DNA of 39,207 bases from contig JAQVBK010000003.1 of NCBI GenBank assembly GCA_028690365.1, positions 1 through 39,207 of the forward strand, given 5' to 3'. This DNA comes from Candidatus Cloacimonadota bacterium (lineage in GTDB: Bacteria; Cloacimonadota; Cloacimonadia; Cloacimonadales; JAQVBK01). Numbering within the stretch: the stretch's first letter is position 1; every line of letters begins with the position of its first letter. The position numbers and the translations under genes are program-made. The notes under the pieces were generated by a model. The model worked only from the letters and a program-made list of their open reading frames with translations. It made no database searches and was not told the origin of the DNA. Positions 9,353-20,034 of the stretch are shown here, one piece after another.

Positions 9353-10371
9353 TGAAATTTACAAACTACTCCTTGTTAATTCTCTTAATAATTGTGATTT
9401 CTTGTCGAAAACAACAGGAACCTGAATATATTACTGATAAACAAGACTATAGAATTGCCATACTGGACTTTATGAGTCATAATGTATTTGCCGAAAGTAT
9501 TTCAGAATATTTCACACCTTATGATTTGAATTTGAATTTCCAAGTCTTCAATAATCTCGGATCTCTACAAGATGCTTTAAAAAATGATAAGAAGTTTGAT
9601 CTGATTATGGGTCTAAAAAATACTGATGTTTATTTCTTTGAAAGTGATTCATTATTTGTAATATACGATGAAAAAATTAAGATGAAATCAGAGTACAAGG
9701 AAATGTATAAAATGGGGATAACTCCTCTTTTTTATAATTTTCTCTCTTTTACTTATTCGGAAAACCTGATAAAAAATCCACCTCAAACTTTCGGACAGTT
9801 AACAGACAATATACACGATCAACAATTTCTGGTTTTTTCTCCCGAATCAACTGATCTTGGCAGAGATTTTTTACTTTTTACAATAGCGCTTTGGAAGACA
9901 AATGGATTTCGTCATTTTTGGAGTGGTTTTAAACAGAATGTTATTATGGCTTCAAATGATATTGAATCAGGAGTTGATCGTTTCCTTGCAAAAGAAGCTC
10001 TTTATTGCCTCAGTTATTCTACTTTCCCATATTACATGAATAAACATGAAAATGAAAAAAAACTTAATTCAATTAGTTTTCAGGAGGGAGGTTTCAAAGT
10101 AGTATTCGGAGCTGCAATACCAAAAGAATCCAAATTCAGAAGTATTTCAGAAACGTTTGTTAAATATATCTATTCTGCTGAGTTTCAAAAGGAGATTCCT
10201 CTACTTTTGGCAATGTATCCGGTTGTTTCAGCAGAAGAGTTATCAGATGAATTAAAGCTACCAAAGAAACCAACTCTAGTCTACGATAAAGAATTAAGAT
10301 ATATGAATATTTGTCACAACTACGCAAATTGGTTAAAGATATGGAAAAAAGAAATTTTGACAAACAAGTAA
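9352..10371 (+). CDS. Periplasmic substrate-binding lipoprotein, thiamine/iron-type ABC family
   Basis: Lipobox VISC near the N-terminus; layout and C-terminus (LLLAMYPVVSAEELSDELKLPKKP...NYANWLKIWKKEIL) resemble TbpA/ThiB-type proteins. Confidence 0.65.
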   Translation: MKFTNYSLLILLIIVISCRKQQEPEYITDKQDYRIAILDFMSHNVFAESISEYFTPYDLNLNFQVFNNLGSLQDALKNDKKFDLIMGLKNTDVYFFESDSLFVIYDEKIKMKSEYKEMYKMGITPLFYNFLSFTYSENLIKNPPQTFGQLTDNIHDQQFLVFSPESTDLGRDFLLFTIALWKTNGFRHFWSGFKQNVIMASNDIESGVDRFLAKEALYCLSYSTFPYYMNKHENEKKLNSISFQEGGFKVVFGAAIPKESKFRSISETFVKYIYSAEFQKEIPLLLAMYPVVSAEELSDELKLPKKPTLVYDKELRYMNICHNYANWLKIWKKEILTNK

Positions 10372-10853
10372 GTGAACCATTTAGAATTGTGCTATTCCAA
10401 CCTGAGATTCCTGCAAATACCGGTAATATCAGCAGATTATGTGTAGGAAGTGCAGCAGAACTTCACATTATAAAACCTATGAGATTTTTACTGACAGATA
10501 AATACATGAAAAGAGCAGGATTAGATTATTGGGACAATTTGAAGCTTATTCTGCATGATTCATACGAAGAGTTTCTTGAAAAATACAAGGAAGAGAGAAT
10601 TTATTACCTTACAACTAAAGCTGTAAAAAATTATACAGATATTGAGTACAAGCCAGGTGATTTTTTTATGTTTGGTCCCGAAACAAAAGGTCTTCCTGAA
10701 TCAATAATTTTTTCTGAAAAGAATCAAGAAAATATCGTTACTATTCCAATGAACAAAAACATCAGATCAATAAATTTATCCAATAGTGTTGCAATTGTTT
10801 TATATGAAGCGTTAAGACAAAATGGTTTCAACAATATCTCAGATGGTAAGTAG
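10341..10853 (+). CDS. trmL: tRNA (cytidine/uridine-2'-O-)-methyltransferase, TrmL type (SPOUT)
   Basis: FRIVLFQPEIPANTGNISRLCVGSAAELHIIKP; MFGPETKGLPESI; IPMNKNIRSINLSNSVAIVLYEALRQ. Confidence 0.88.
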   Translation: MEKRNFDKQVSEPFRIVLFQPEIPANTGNISRLCVGSAAELHIIKPMRFLLTDKYMKRAGLDYWDNLKLILHDSYEEFLEKYKEERIYYLTTKAVKNYTDIEYKPGDFFMFGPETKGLPESIIFSEKNQENIVTIPMNKNIRSINLSNSVAIVLYEALRQNGFNNISDGK

Positions 10854-10894
10854 ATTTTTTTGTGACAAAAATATACACCGAAGCAGGAGTTAGT

Positions 10895-12106
10895 ATGTTA
10901 AAAGGGAAAAAGATATTATTGGGAGTTACAGGCGGAATAGCCGCTTATAAGGCAGTGGATTTGGTCAGCAGATTGGTTAAAGGCGGAGCAGAAATAAGAA
11001 TAATAATGACAAAAAATGCTTGTGAATTTGTAACTCCGTTAACTTTGAAAGCTGTGTCAAGCAGCAGAGTTTCTGTAGAAATGTTTGATTTGAATAACCC
11101 AATTGAACATATAGAATTGGCTGATTGGGCAGATTTTACTGTGATAGCTCCGGCAACAGCAGATGTAATTGGTAAACTGGCACACGGAATAGCAGATGAT
11201 TTACTGACTTCTACGGTTCTCGCTATAAAAAAGAAAATTCTTATTGTTCCGGCAATGAATGTAAATATGTATGCAAACACTGTTGTTCAGAACAATATTG
11301 CAATAATGATAAAAAGAGGCTTTCTTTTCATGGAACCGGAATCAGGCAGACTTGCTTGTGGATATCAGGGAAAAGGAAGATTTCCTGACGTTAATGAAAT
11401 CTTATATTATATATCTTCACTTGTCGATTACTCTAGAGATCTTATCGGGAAAAAAGTAATGGTAACCGCAGGTGCTTGCAGAGAATATTTTGATCCTATG
11501 CGTTTTATGACTAATTCATCTTCCGGTAAAATGGGTTTGGCTTTAGCAAGAGCAGCACACATAAGAGGTGCTGAGGTCGAGTTAATCACTGCTTCTGTTA
11601 CAGAAAGCATCCCTCATTATTTGAAACCAAAATCAGCTGTTTCAGCCGAACAAATGTTTGAAGCATGTTCCGAAACATTTCCTGAAATGGATTTGATTTT
11701 CATGACTGCAGCAGTTACCGATTACACCTTCATTGAGAAGCACGAGCAAAAGGTAAAAAAAGACAACATTGATTTGCAGATAAACATGATTAGAACAAAA
11801 GACGTTCTTCAGGAAATGGGAAATAATAAATCAAAAAATCAAATTCTGGTTGGATTTGCTGCAGAAAGTGATGAAATTGAAAGAAATGCAGGTAATAAAC
11901 TTGTGAAGAAGAATCTGGATTTTATTGTTGCAAACGATATCGCTGTATCAGGAAAAGATGAAACAAAAGTAATACTGATTAATCAGATTGCAAGTGAATA
12001 TCTGACTGGTTCAAAATTCGATGTTGCAAATCAAATAATAGATATTGTTTTTGAGAAAAACATTGTGAACTGCAATATGGAAGATAATGATGAAATGTCT
12101 AAGTGA
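10895..12106 (+). CDS. coaBC: Bifunctional phosphopantothenoylcysteine decarboxylase/phosphopantothenate-cysteine ligase
   Basis: KKILLGVTGGIAAYKAVDLVSRLVKGGAEIRIIMTKNA; PAMNVNMY; VTAGACREYFDPMRFMTNSSSGKMG; ATG at 10895 preceded by aggag. Confidence 0.93.
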   Translation: MLKGKKILLGVTGGIAAYKAVDLVSRLVKGGAEIRIIMTKNACEFVTPLTLKAVSSSRVSVEMFDLNNPIEHIELADWADFTVIAPATADVIGKLAHGIADDLLTSTVLAIKKKILIVPAMNVNMYANTVVQNNIAIMIKRGFLFMEPESGRLACGYQGKGRFPDVNEILYYISSLVDYSRDLIGKKVMVTAGACREYFDPMRFMTNSSSGKMGLALARAAHIRGAEVELITASVTESIPHYLKPKSAVSAEQMFEACSETFPEMDLIFMTAAVTDYTFIEKHEQKVKKDNIDLQINMIRTKDVLQEMGNNKSKNQILVGFAAESDEIERNAGNKLVKKNLDFIVANDIAVSGKDETKVILINQIASEYLTGSKFDVANQIIDIVFEKNIVNCNMEDNDEMSK

Positions 12107-12854
12107 GCAGAGAACTATAATTATCACAGGAGCAAGTGGTAGTATCGCTTCCGGACTTATTTCGAGATTCATTGAACTTGGAGACAAGCTTATTCTTATA
12201 TACAGAGTATTCACGGAAGAATATAATTCTATTAAAAAGAAATATCCTGAGCAGATTTTTGGAATTGAATCTGATTTAAAAAATCTTTCTGAAATACAGA
12301 ACAAACTAGATAATACTATTGCAGATAATAAACTTAACCCTGGTTTCTTGATTCACACTGCTGCAATGAGAAGCATTGATTTTTCGAGTTTAGCAGATGG
12401 CGAACCCCAAATTTGGTATGATGTGATTGAAAATAATCTTATCATAACATACCATATTCTAAGATGTTCAATAGAAATCCTCAGGAGAAATGGATTTGGT
12501 CGAATTGTACTCTTCGGTTCAAATGTTAGCAGGATAGGATTGGGAAATGGATCTGCTTATTCAGCTTCAAAAGCTGCAATAGCTAATTTATGTCGTTCTG
12601 TTGCTTGCGAAGAAGCTGAGAACAACATTCTGATAAATACCATTTCACCAGGACCAGTAAAAATTGATGATTCAAAGTTCAATCCGGAATACAGGGAGTT
12701 CAGAAAACAGTATTACGATGATCAACTCAAGAGAATTCCCTTGAATAGATTAGCAGACGTTGATGATATTTTTAACCTATGTAATTTCCTTATATCCAAA
12801 ACAAATACTTATATTACAGGCGAAGAAATTTTCGTTACCGGTGGAGCTCTATGA
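12087..12854 (+). CDS. SDR family oxidoreductase
   Basis: TIIITGASGSIASGLI; GSNVSRIGLGNGSAYSASKAAIANLCRSVACEEAENNILINTISPGPV; C-terminal ITGEEIFVTGGAL. Confidence 0.88.
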   Translation: MMKCLSEQRTIIITGASGSIASGLISRFIELGDKLILIYRVFTEEYNSIKKKYPEQIFGIESDLKNLSEIQNKLDNTIADNKLNPGFLIHTAAMRSIDFSSLADGEPQIWYDVIENNLIITYHILRCSIEILRRNGFGRIVLFGSNVSRIGLGNGSAYSASKAAIANLCRSVACEEAENNILINTISPGPVKIDDSKFNPEYREFRKQYYDDQLKRIPLNRLADVDDIFNLCNFLISKTNTYITGEEIFVTGGAL

Positions 12855-13603
12855 AATTTGTCTACTCAATATTTTTAACGTTGATGATCACTTTGCTACT
12901 GTCTTTTCAAAACAATGAGAAGTTAACTTTTAAGATTAAATATGGGATAATCTCAGCTGCTGAAGCTGTTTTAGAAGTAAGAGAAGAGTTGTATCGTGAT
13001 AGTACAGAAATTTACAAAATATCAGCTACAACAGAAACTAATTCTGTTTTTGATAAAGTATTTAAAGTCAGGGATTATATTGAATCTATTTGGAGAAAAG
13101 ATGATCTTGTATCTCTGAGATTTACCAAAAAATTGAGAGAAGGTAATTATCAACAGTACAGAATTCATTATTATTATCCTGAACAAAATCTTTCTATTTA
13201 CATGAAATATGGCAGGAAATCCAAAACTTTCAATGAAAAACAGATGGAGATTCCCGAGAGAACACAAGATATCTTTAGCGCGTTTTACTGGGTTAGAAAT
13301 CATGAATTTTCTGTCGGAGATTCTATAGATGTGAATGTCACTGTTGATGGTGGCAATTATGTAACAAGAGTCAATATCCTCGAAGAAGAAAAAGTGGACA
13401 CAATCTTTGGCAAAATAAACTGCTTCAAAATTGAACCGATTCTTAAAGGGGAATCTATATTTAACCAGACGGGAAGAGTATTTATTTGGCTGACTGCAGA
13501 TGAACACAAGATTCCTGTATTGCTAGAGAGTAAAATCATTTTCGGCAGTTTCAGAGCTATTCTTGAGAAAGCAGAAAATGTGGCTTTGGAAATAAAAGAA
13601 TGA
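12851..13603 (+). CDS. DUF3108-like exported protein
   Basis: Signal-like N-terminus; KIKYGIISAAEAVLEV..., KVFKVRDYIESI, DIFSAFYWVR are typical of the family. Confidence 0.7.
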   Translation: MKFVYSIFLTLMITLLLSFQNNEKLTFKIKYGIISAAEAVLEVREELYRDSTEIYKISATTETNSVFDKVFKVRDYIESIWRKDDLVSLRFTKKLREGNYQQYRIHYYYPEQNLSIYMKYGRKSKTFNEKQMEIPERTQDIFSAFYWVRNHEFSVGDSIDVNVTVDGGNYVTRVNILEEEKVDTIFGKINCFKIEPILKGESIFNQTGRVFIWLTADEHKIPVLLESKIIFGSFRAILEKAENVALEIKE

Positions 13604-14646
13604 AAGATGATTTTTTACTGAAAACAAGCAGTTACTTTTACGAGTTACCTGAAAATTTAGTAGCTCAATATCCTCTGGATAACAGAAGTCAATCACGTTT
13701 GCTACATTTGCATAAACAAACTGGAGAAATATCACACTTACGTTTCAATAATATTATTGATCTGTTGAATAAAGGTGATGTTCTGGTGATTAACAACACA
13801 AAAGTAATTCCTGCCAGATTATTTGGCACAAAGTCAACCGGTGCATTTGTTGAAGTATTTTTACTGAAACATCATGAGGAAAACAGATGGGAATGTCTGG
13901 TGCGCCCCGGCAGAAAATTACTCCCCGGAGCAATAGTGAATTTCAGTGACAAACTTACTGCAAAGATTATTGATAAAGCTGACGAAGGTAAAAGAATTGT
14001 GGAATTTTATTATGAAGGAGATTTTTGGAGACTACTTGATTCAATAGGTAAAACTCCGCTTCCACCTTATATATTGCGAGAAGCTGAAGAAAAAGATAAA
14101 GAGACCTATCAGACTGTATATGCCAACAAAAATGGTTCAGTAGCAGCACCTACTGCAGGTTTACATTTCACAGATGAAATTATCACTAAATTAAAAGAAA
14201 AAGGTGTAATCTTAGCTGAAGTATTGTTGCATGTGGGATTAGGAACATTCAGACCGGTGAAATCAGATTCCATCGAAAATCATGAGATGCACAGTGAATT
14301 TTGTGAGATTGGTACGGAAGCAGCAAATATAATAAACAAAGCTAAAAAAGAAAACAGAAGAGTGATTGCAGTAGGAACCACTTCTACCAGAACCCTTGAG
14401 AGCTTTGCACATGATAATTTGGTAAATTATGGATCTAAATGGACAAACATATTTATTCATCCAGGAAAGCAGTTCCAAATCATTGATGGACTTATAACAA
14501 ATTTTCACATGCCTGAATCAACACTGTTGATGCTGGTCTCTGCCTTTGCAGGTTATGAAAACATAATGAAAGCATATAAAATTGCTGTCGAAAAAGAATA
14601 TAGATTCTTCAGTTATGGCGATGCCATGGCAATTCTACCTGATTAG
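13600..14646 (+). CDS. queA: S-adenosylmethionine:tRNA ribosyltransferase-isomerase
   Basis: FYELPENLVAQYPLDNRSQSRLL; GDVLVINNTKVIPARL; AAPTAGLHFTDE; VGLGTFRPVKSDSIENHEMHSE. Confidence 0.95.
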   Translation: MKDDFLLKTSSYFYELPENLVAQYPLDNRSQSRLLHLHKQTGEISHLRFNNIIDLLNKGDVLVINNTKVIPARLFGTKSTGAFVEVFLLKHHEENRWECLVRPGRKLLPGAIVNFSDKLTAKIIDKADEGKRIVEFYYEGDFWRLLDSIGKTPLPPYILREAEEKDKETYQTVYANKNGSVAAPTAGLHFTDEIITKLKEKGVILAEVLLHVGLGTFRPVKSDSIENHEMHSEFCEIGTEAANIINKAKKENRRVIAVGTTSTRTLESFAHDNLVNYGSKWTNIFIHPGKQFQIIDGLITNFHMPESTLLMLVSAFAGYENIMKAYKIAVEKEYRFFSYGDAMAILPD

Positions 14647-14664
14647 TCACTGTAAAAAAACATT

Positions 14665-15543
14665 CTAAGCATGAGATGTAATTGGGTGACTAAAGATTTT
14701 GGGGAATCTATAAGTTGAAGATTTATAAAAAATACTTTCATTACTTATTATTTCAACATTTTCATCATTTTTATCGAGAAAATCGGGAGTAAAAAATAGA
14801 TGTATTACACATGTTTCTTCATGACAGATTGTTCGGATGAATGAAGCAATGTCTAAATAACCGGTAAATATTATATCATATACAAACAAAGAATTCTTAT
14901 CGTACTTGCAAATTACTACAGCATTACAATCTTCTACGTAATAAATATTGTCTGCAAACATATTTGTACAGTACCAGGTAATTATTCCGGCTGAATTCTC
15001 TATAGAAAATTTTTCAGATAGCGGTTTTCTTTGCTTACAGATATTTAGCAATAAGTCTCGATCTGTGCTTTTATCTAAAGCAAGTTTTCGTTTGTTAATT
15101 TCTTGTTTGATGGGGTGATGTTTTTTCCATAAGAATCTACTGTCACAAGTTTCTGAAAACCCATACTTCAAATAAAAATCTCTGGCATGTTCTTCCGGAA
15201 AAAGATAGATTAGATCAACTTTTTGTGAATATTTCTGTAATACTTTCTGCATAAGCTGGGAAGCGTATCCGTTATTTCTGTATTCAGGATGAGTCATTAC
15301 CGTACCAATCTGTAATGCACTAAGCTTTTTACCGGAAATTATTGCAGTAAGTTCACTAACTGAAACATTTGAGACTATTTTATCATTGTGGCAAAATGAG
15401 TGACAGATATAATTGTCAGTCCAGAAGTTATAGCTATACCACTTTTCAAAATCAATCCCGAAGACCGAATTTGCCAATTGATTAAAACTATTTCGTAAAT
15501 GTGGAACATCCTTATAATCATAGATATACTTAGTTTTTATCAT
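14665..15543 (-). CDS. GNAT family N-acetyltransferase (Eis-like layout)
   Basis: ALQIGTVMTHPEYRNNGYASQLMQKVLQKYSQKVDLIYLFPEEHARDFYLKYGFSE acetyl-CoA motif. Confidence 0.8.
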   Translation of the reverse strand: MIKTKYIYDYKDVPHLRNSFNQLANSVFGIDFEKWYSYNFWTDNYICHSFCHNDKIVSNVSVSELTAIISGKKLSALQIGTVMTHPEYRNNGYASQLMQKVLQKYSQKVDLIYLFPEEHARDFYLKYGFSETCDSRFLWKKHHPIKQEINKRKLALDKSTDRDLLLNICKQRKPLSEKFSIENSAGIITWYCTNMFADNIYYVEDCNAVVICKYDKNSLFVYDIIFTGYLDIASFIRTICHEETCVIHLFFTPDFLDKNDENVEIISNESIFYKSSTYRFPKIFSHPITSHA

Positions 15544-15781
15544 GTGGATATCCTCCTCACCGGAGCAAAATCTATATAGTCAAAAAATTATCAAGTGATA
15601 ATTATCAGATGTGATCAATGAGATGAAATTTCAGAAACAAAACTGAAAACTACAGAGCAAAAGTTTATCTAAATTTTAGTGATTATCAGTAATCAGTTAG
15701 AGACAAAAATTGACATCACTATACGTTAAAAATTCTTTACAAGAAAAAGCCTTGAAAAAATTTAACATAAAGGAGTTAAAA

Positions 15782-16156
15782 ATGTTCAAGATTAATGTTA
15801 CATCTCAATTTTCAGCTGCACATAAGCTGATAGACTACGATGGAAAGTGTTCTAATTTACACGGACACAACTGGACTGTAAGGGTAGGTATTTATTGCGA
15901 GAAAACTAATGAAATAGGTATCACCATAGACTTCACAAAGGTAAAAAAACATCTCTCAGATCTAATTGAAGAATTCGACCACAAATTCCTTAATGAACTG
16001 GACTGTTTTCATGGAATGAATCCAACTTCAGAGAACATTGCCAGGGTAATGTATAAAGATTTCTCCGAAAATCTCAAAGAGGAAGGGTGCAAACTAGCTG
16101 ATGTAGAAATATGGGAGTCTGATAAGTCTTCGATAATTTATACTGAGGAGATATGA
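15782..16156 (+). CDS. queD: 6-pyruvoyl tetrahydropterin synthase/QueD family
   Basis: FSAAHKLIDYDGKCSNLHGHNWTVRVGI; FDHKFLNEL; PTSENIARVMY; ATG at 15782 preceded by aaggag. Confidence 0.9.
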   Translation: MFKINVTSQFSAAHKLIDYDGKCSNLHGHNWTVRVGIYCEKTNEIGITIDFTKVKKHLSDLIEEFDHKFLNELDCFHGMNPTSENIARVMYKDFSENLKEEGCKLADVEIWESDKSSIIYTEEI

Positions 16157-16761
16157 TAAGAATTCTTGAATCAGAATTTATAACCAGCGCTGTTAACCCC
16201 GGACAATACCCTGAATCCACATGCGTTGACATTGCTTTTTGTGGTAAATCAAATGTTGGTAAATCTTCTATGATTAACACCCTCCTTAATCGAAAAACTA
16301 TTGCAAAAATAAGTAATACTCCCGGTAAAACTAGACTAATTAATTTTTTCAAAATAAGATTTCTTCACAATGAGCAAAACGAAGGATTTTTAAATTTTGT
16401 TGATTTGCCGGGATATGGTTATGCAAAAGTAAGCAAAACTGAGCGTGATAGTTGGAAAACAATGATTTCAAGTTTCCTGGAGAAAAGATTCCAGCTCAGA
16501 GGTTTAATTATTTTAGTAGATATCAGACATAAAGCAGATCCTAAAGATATTCTGATGTTGGAATTAGTTAGAAGATCAGGGATTCCTCATGCGGTTGTTG
16601 CCACGAAAACTGACAAACTAAAAAAGACTGTAGTAAATCAATATCTTCAGAACCTGAAAAACGAGCTTGGGCTTGTAGATGAAAACATTTATGGTTTCTC
16701 TTCTCTCAAAAAAAGCGGAGTAGAAAATGTTCTTCAGTGGATAGAAAATAGAGTTTTGTGA
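16153..16761 (+). CDS. engB: Ribosome biogenesis GTPase EngB/YsxC
   Basis: FCGKSNVGKSSMINTLLNRKTIAKISNTPGKTRLINFF; VDLPGYGYAKV; ATKTDKLKK. Confidence 0.95.
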   Translation: MIRILESEFITSAVNPGQYPESTCVDIAFCGKSNVGKSSMINTLLNRKTIAKISNTPGKTRLINFFKIRFLHNEQNEGFLNFVDLPGYGYAKVSKTERDSWKTMISSFLEKRFQLRGLIILVDIRHKADPKDILMLELVRRSGIPHAVVATKTDKLKKTVVNQYLQNLKNELGLVDENIYGFSSLKKSGVENVLQWIENRVL

Positions 16762-16794
16762 TTATTTAGAACCTACAACAATAATAGAGGATTT

Positions 16795-18678
16795 ATGTTA
16801 GACAAAATAAAAAGTCCTGCTGATATCAGAAAATTATCAATATCTCAATTGATTATTCTTGCTGCGGAAGTAAGGTCGAGAATTATTGATGTTACTGCTA
16901 AAAATGGGGGACACGTAGCTCCAAGTCTGGGTGCTACAGATATTGCGATTGCTTTGCTCAAGGTTTTTGATCCATTAGTAAATAGAATAGTATGGGATGT
17001 GGGACATCAGTCATACGCTTTTAAGATTTTAACAGAGAGAAACGAGCAATTTGATTCTCTGAGAAAACTGAATGGACTTAGTGGTTTTAATAATATATTT
17101 GAAAGTAAGTACGATGCGTTCGGAGTTGGTCACAGTAGCACTTCGATTTCTGCAGCTCTGGGAATTACTGTGGCAAAAGAGAAGAAGAAAGAAGAAGGAT
17201 TGGCAATTGCCGTAATAGGAGATGGAGCCTTAACAGGTGGAATGGCTCTGGAAGCATTGAATCATGCTGGTCATCTGCAAAAGAAGATGATTGTAATTCT
17301 GAATGATAATGAAATGTCTATTTCAAAGAATGTTGGTGCTCTTCAGAATTATCTGACAAATATGTTGGTAAGTAAACCTTACAATAAATTAAAAGAACAA
17401 GTTTGGGCATTATCCCACACTCTTCCGGATTCTATAAGAGGTAAATTCATTACTGGTGCACAGAAACTGGAAGAGAGTTTCATGAATATTCTGGTTCCCA
17501 ATATTATATTCGAAGATTTGGGATTCAAATACGTGGGACCTGTTGACGGTAATAATATTCACAGAATGGTAAGGATACTTCATAAAGTTAAGACCAATAT
17601 GCATGGTCCGATTTTGATTCATGCCATTACACACAAAGGAAAGGGATACTCATTTGCTGAAAAGAATTCACAGATGTTTCATGGACTAGGTCCTTATTAC
17701 AAAGAAACTGGTGTTTGCAAATCAGAAAAATCTGTCTCTTTCTCGAATGTTTTTGGTGCTGCTCTGTGTAATCTGGCAGAAACTGATTCAGAAGTAGTTG
17801 CAGTTACTGCTGCAATGGCTGATGGTACAGGACTAATACCTTTCAGCGAAAAGTTCACAGACAGGTTTTATGATGTAGGAATTGCGGAACAGCACGCAGT
17901 TACTTTTGCAGCAGGAATGGCAGTGAGAGGGCTGAAACCATATGTAGCTATCTATTCAACATTTATGCAAAGAGCTTTTGATCAACTTATTCATGACGTA
18001 GCACTACAAAAATTGCCGGTTGTATTTGCAATAGACAGAGGCGGATTGGTTGGAGAGGATGGAGCTACACATCATGGAGTATTTGATTTATCATTTCTAA
18101 ACATGATCCCTAATCTTACAATTATGGCACCTGCCTATGCGGAAGATCTGGATGCAATGATGAAGTACAGTCTTAGTCATCGTAATGGTCCTTGTGTTAT
18201 TAGGTATCCAAGAGGTACTGCTCTGTGTCAGAAGAAGAACACTGAAATCGAATATGGAAAATTTTCGGTTGTCGATGAAGGGGAAAAGATTGCAATTATT
18301 GGTGTTGGAACAGCATTTCACAAAGCACTGACTCTGAAAAATATCTTATCAGCTAAAGAAAAAATATCATCTACACTCATTAATCCTCTGTTCGTAAAAC
18401 CTTTAGATAACGAGCTACTGGGGAAAATAGAAGATAACCACAGTATTGTTATCACGATTGAAGATAATGCTCTGATTGGCGGTTTTGGTTCAAGTATAAA
18501 ATCATTTTACGTAAATTCTGATATAAAAGTTTTTTCATACGGAATTCCTGATGAGTTTATAACATTTGGAAATACTGAAGAGTTAGAGGATTTATTGGGT
18601 CTTACGCCTGAAAAAATTTACAATGATTTACTAAAAAACCGTCTTTTTCAAGAAATCATCAGAGAAAATACAAATTGA
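16795..18678 (+). CDS. dxs: 1-deoxy-D-xylulose-5-phosphate synthase
   Basis: GGHVAPSLGATDIAIAL; WDVGHQSYAFKIL; GDGALTGGMALEALNHAG; IAEQHAVTFAAGMA; DRGGLVGEDGATHHGVFD. Confidence 0.96.
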   Translation: MLDKIKSPADIRKLSISQLIILAAEVRSRIIDVTAKNGGHVAPSLGATDIAIALLKVFDPLVNRIVWDVGHQSYAFKILTERNEQFDSLRKLNGLSGFNNIFESKYDAFGVGHSSTSISAALGITVAKEKKKEEGLAIAVIGDGALTGGMALEALNHAGHLQKKMIVILNDNEMSISKNVGALQNYLTNMLVSKPYNKLKEQVWALSHTLPDSIRGKFITGAQKLEESFMNILVPNIIFEDLGFKYVGPVDGNNIHRMVRILHKVKTNMHGPILIHAITHKGKGYSFAEKNSQMFHGLGPYYKETGVCKSEKSVSFSNVFGAALCNLAETDSEVVAVTAAMADGTGLIPFSEKFTDRFYDVGIAEQHAVTFAAGMAVRGLKPYVAIYSTFMQRAFDQLIHDVALQKLPVVFAIDRGGLVGEDGATHHGVFDLSFLNMIPNLTIMAPAYAEDLDAMMKYSLSHRNGPCVIRYPRGTALCQKKNTEIEYGKFSVVDEGEKIAIIGVGTAFHKALTLKNILSAKEKISSTLINPLFVKPLDNELLGKIEDNHSIVITIEDNALIGGFGSSIKSFYVNSDIKVFSYGIPDEFITFGNTEELEDLLGLTPEKIYNDLLKNRLFQEIIRENTN

Positions 18679-20033
18679 AATACATACAAATCGATGACAC
18701 AATTGTAGCTCTTTCTACAGCAAATGCTAATGCTGCCATTGCAATTATACGTATAAGCGGAGAAAAGTCCATCGAGATTGTTGAAACCTTCTTCAAGAAT
18801 AAAAAACCACTTTCAAAAGCTAAAGCCAATAGAATGCTGAAGGGGAAAATATTCTCCGGAGATAGATTTGTAGATGATGTTATGGTCTGTGTTTATCGTA
18901 ATCCTATTTCTTATACCGGTGAAGATATGGTTGAAATTTTCTGTCATGGAAACTTGTTTATTGTGGATCAAGTAATTCAAATGTGTCTCACAAAAGCAAG
19001 AATTGCTGAGCCGGGAGAATTCACTCAAAGAGCTTATCTAAATAATAAGATAGATTTGACACAAGCTGAAGCAATAAATGATCTTTTGAAAGCGCAGACA
19101 AAACAATCACAGAGGTTAGCTCTGGAACAGATGAGTGGTTCACTTTTCCATAGAATCGAAGTATTGCTTTCAGGGATAACTGATTTGAGAACTTTACTTG
19201 AGCTGGAGATAGATTTTGTGGAGCAAGGTTTGGATTCGCTAGATGAAGAAAATTTTAGCAATAGGCTCAATGATATCAAACTGGAAATGGAAAGACTCGT
19301 TAAAAGTGGGGAAGAGGGGATAATACTGAGAGAAGGCTTAAAGATTAGTCTTCTGGGCTCTCCCAATGTAGGGAAATCAAGTATATTTAATAAATTTCTC
19401 CAGACTGAAAGAGCTATCGTCACTCCTGTTCCCGGAACTACAAGAGATTACTTGGAAGAAGCTCTGGCTATAGAAGGTTATTTGGTTCGTTTTTACGATA
19501 CAGCAGGATTAAGAGAAACAAATGATCTGGCAGAAAAAATCGGAATTCAGAAATCACTTGAAGTTATCAAGAATTCTGATGTAATTATATTCGTAACGGA
19601 TAATAATTTCGATCTCAGCCAACTGGAACTACTGGATAAAAATGAAATTAACGCACAAATAATTAAAGTTGTAAATAAGAGCGATTTGCTAAATCATGAG
19701 CAAAAAGAAAAGCTGAAAAAAGATTATGTTCTCTGTTCCACAGTAGAAGAAAATGGTCTGGATGAATTGAAGAAGATAATTATTAATAAAGTTAGGATTG
19801 AAGATAAAGAATTACATGAAGGCATACTGACTAATGCGAGACAAATCAGTTCAGTGCGAAATGCACTAAACTCTATGGAAAAAGCTCAGTATTCTTTTTT
19901 TAACGCAATGGGATATGAATTTACAGTTTTTGATCTTAAAGAAGCCAGCGAATACTTGGAAGAAATAATTGGAAAAGTAGCTGACGAGGACATATTAAAT
20001 AAAATTTTCTCTGAATTCTGTGTCGGTAAGTAA
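18675..20033 (+). CDS. mnmE: tRNA uridine-5-carboxymethylaminomethyl modification GTPase
   Basis: DTIVALSTANANAAIAIIRISG; AEPGEFTQRAYLNNKIDLTQAEA; GSPNVGKSSIFNKFLQTERAIVTPVPGTTRDYLEE; C-terminal EDILNKIFSEFCVGK. Start is TTG. Confidence 0.95.
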   Translation: MKYIQIDDTIVALSTANANAAIAIIRISGEKSIEIVETFFKNKKPLSKAKANRMLKGKIFSGDRFVDDVMVCVYRNPISYTGEDMVEIFCHGNLFIVDQVIQMCLTKARIAEPGEFTQRAYLNNKIDLTQAEAINDLLKAQTKQSQRLALEQMSGSLFHRIEVLLSGITDLRTLLELEIDFVEQGLDSLDEENFSNRLNDIKLEMERLVKSGEEGIILREGLKISLLGSPNVGKSSIFNKFLQTERAIVTPVPGTTRDYLEEALAIEGYLVRFYDTAGLRETNDLAEKIGIQKSLEVIKNSDVIIFVTDNNFDLSQLELLDKNEINAQIIKVVNKSDLLNHEQKEKLKKDYVLCSTVEENGLDELKKIIINKVRIEDKELHEGILTNARQISSVRNALNSMEKAQYSFFNAMGYEFTVFDLKEASEYLEEIIGKVADEDILNKIFSEFCVGK

Positions 20034-20034
20034 A

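Noticed and set aside
15544-15781. Possible preQ1 riboswitch upstream of queD
   Set aside because: I looked for the preQ1-I hairpin plus A-rich tail; no convincing stem or conserved core could be read.
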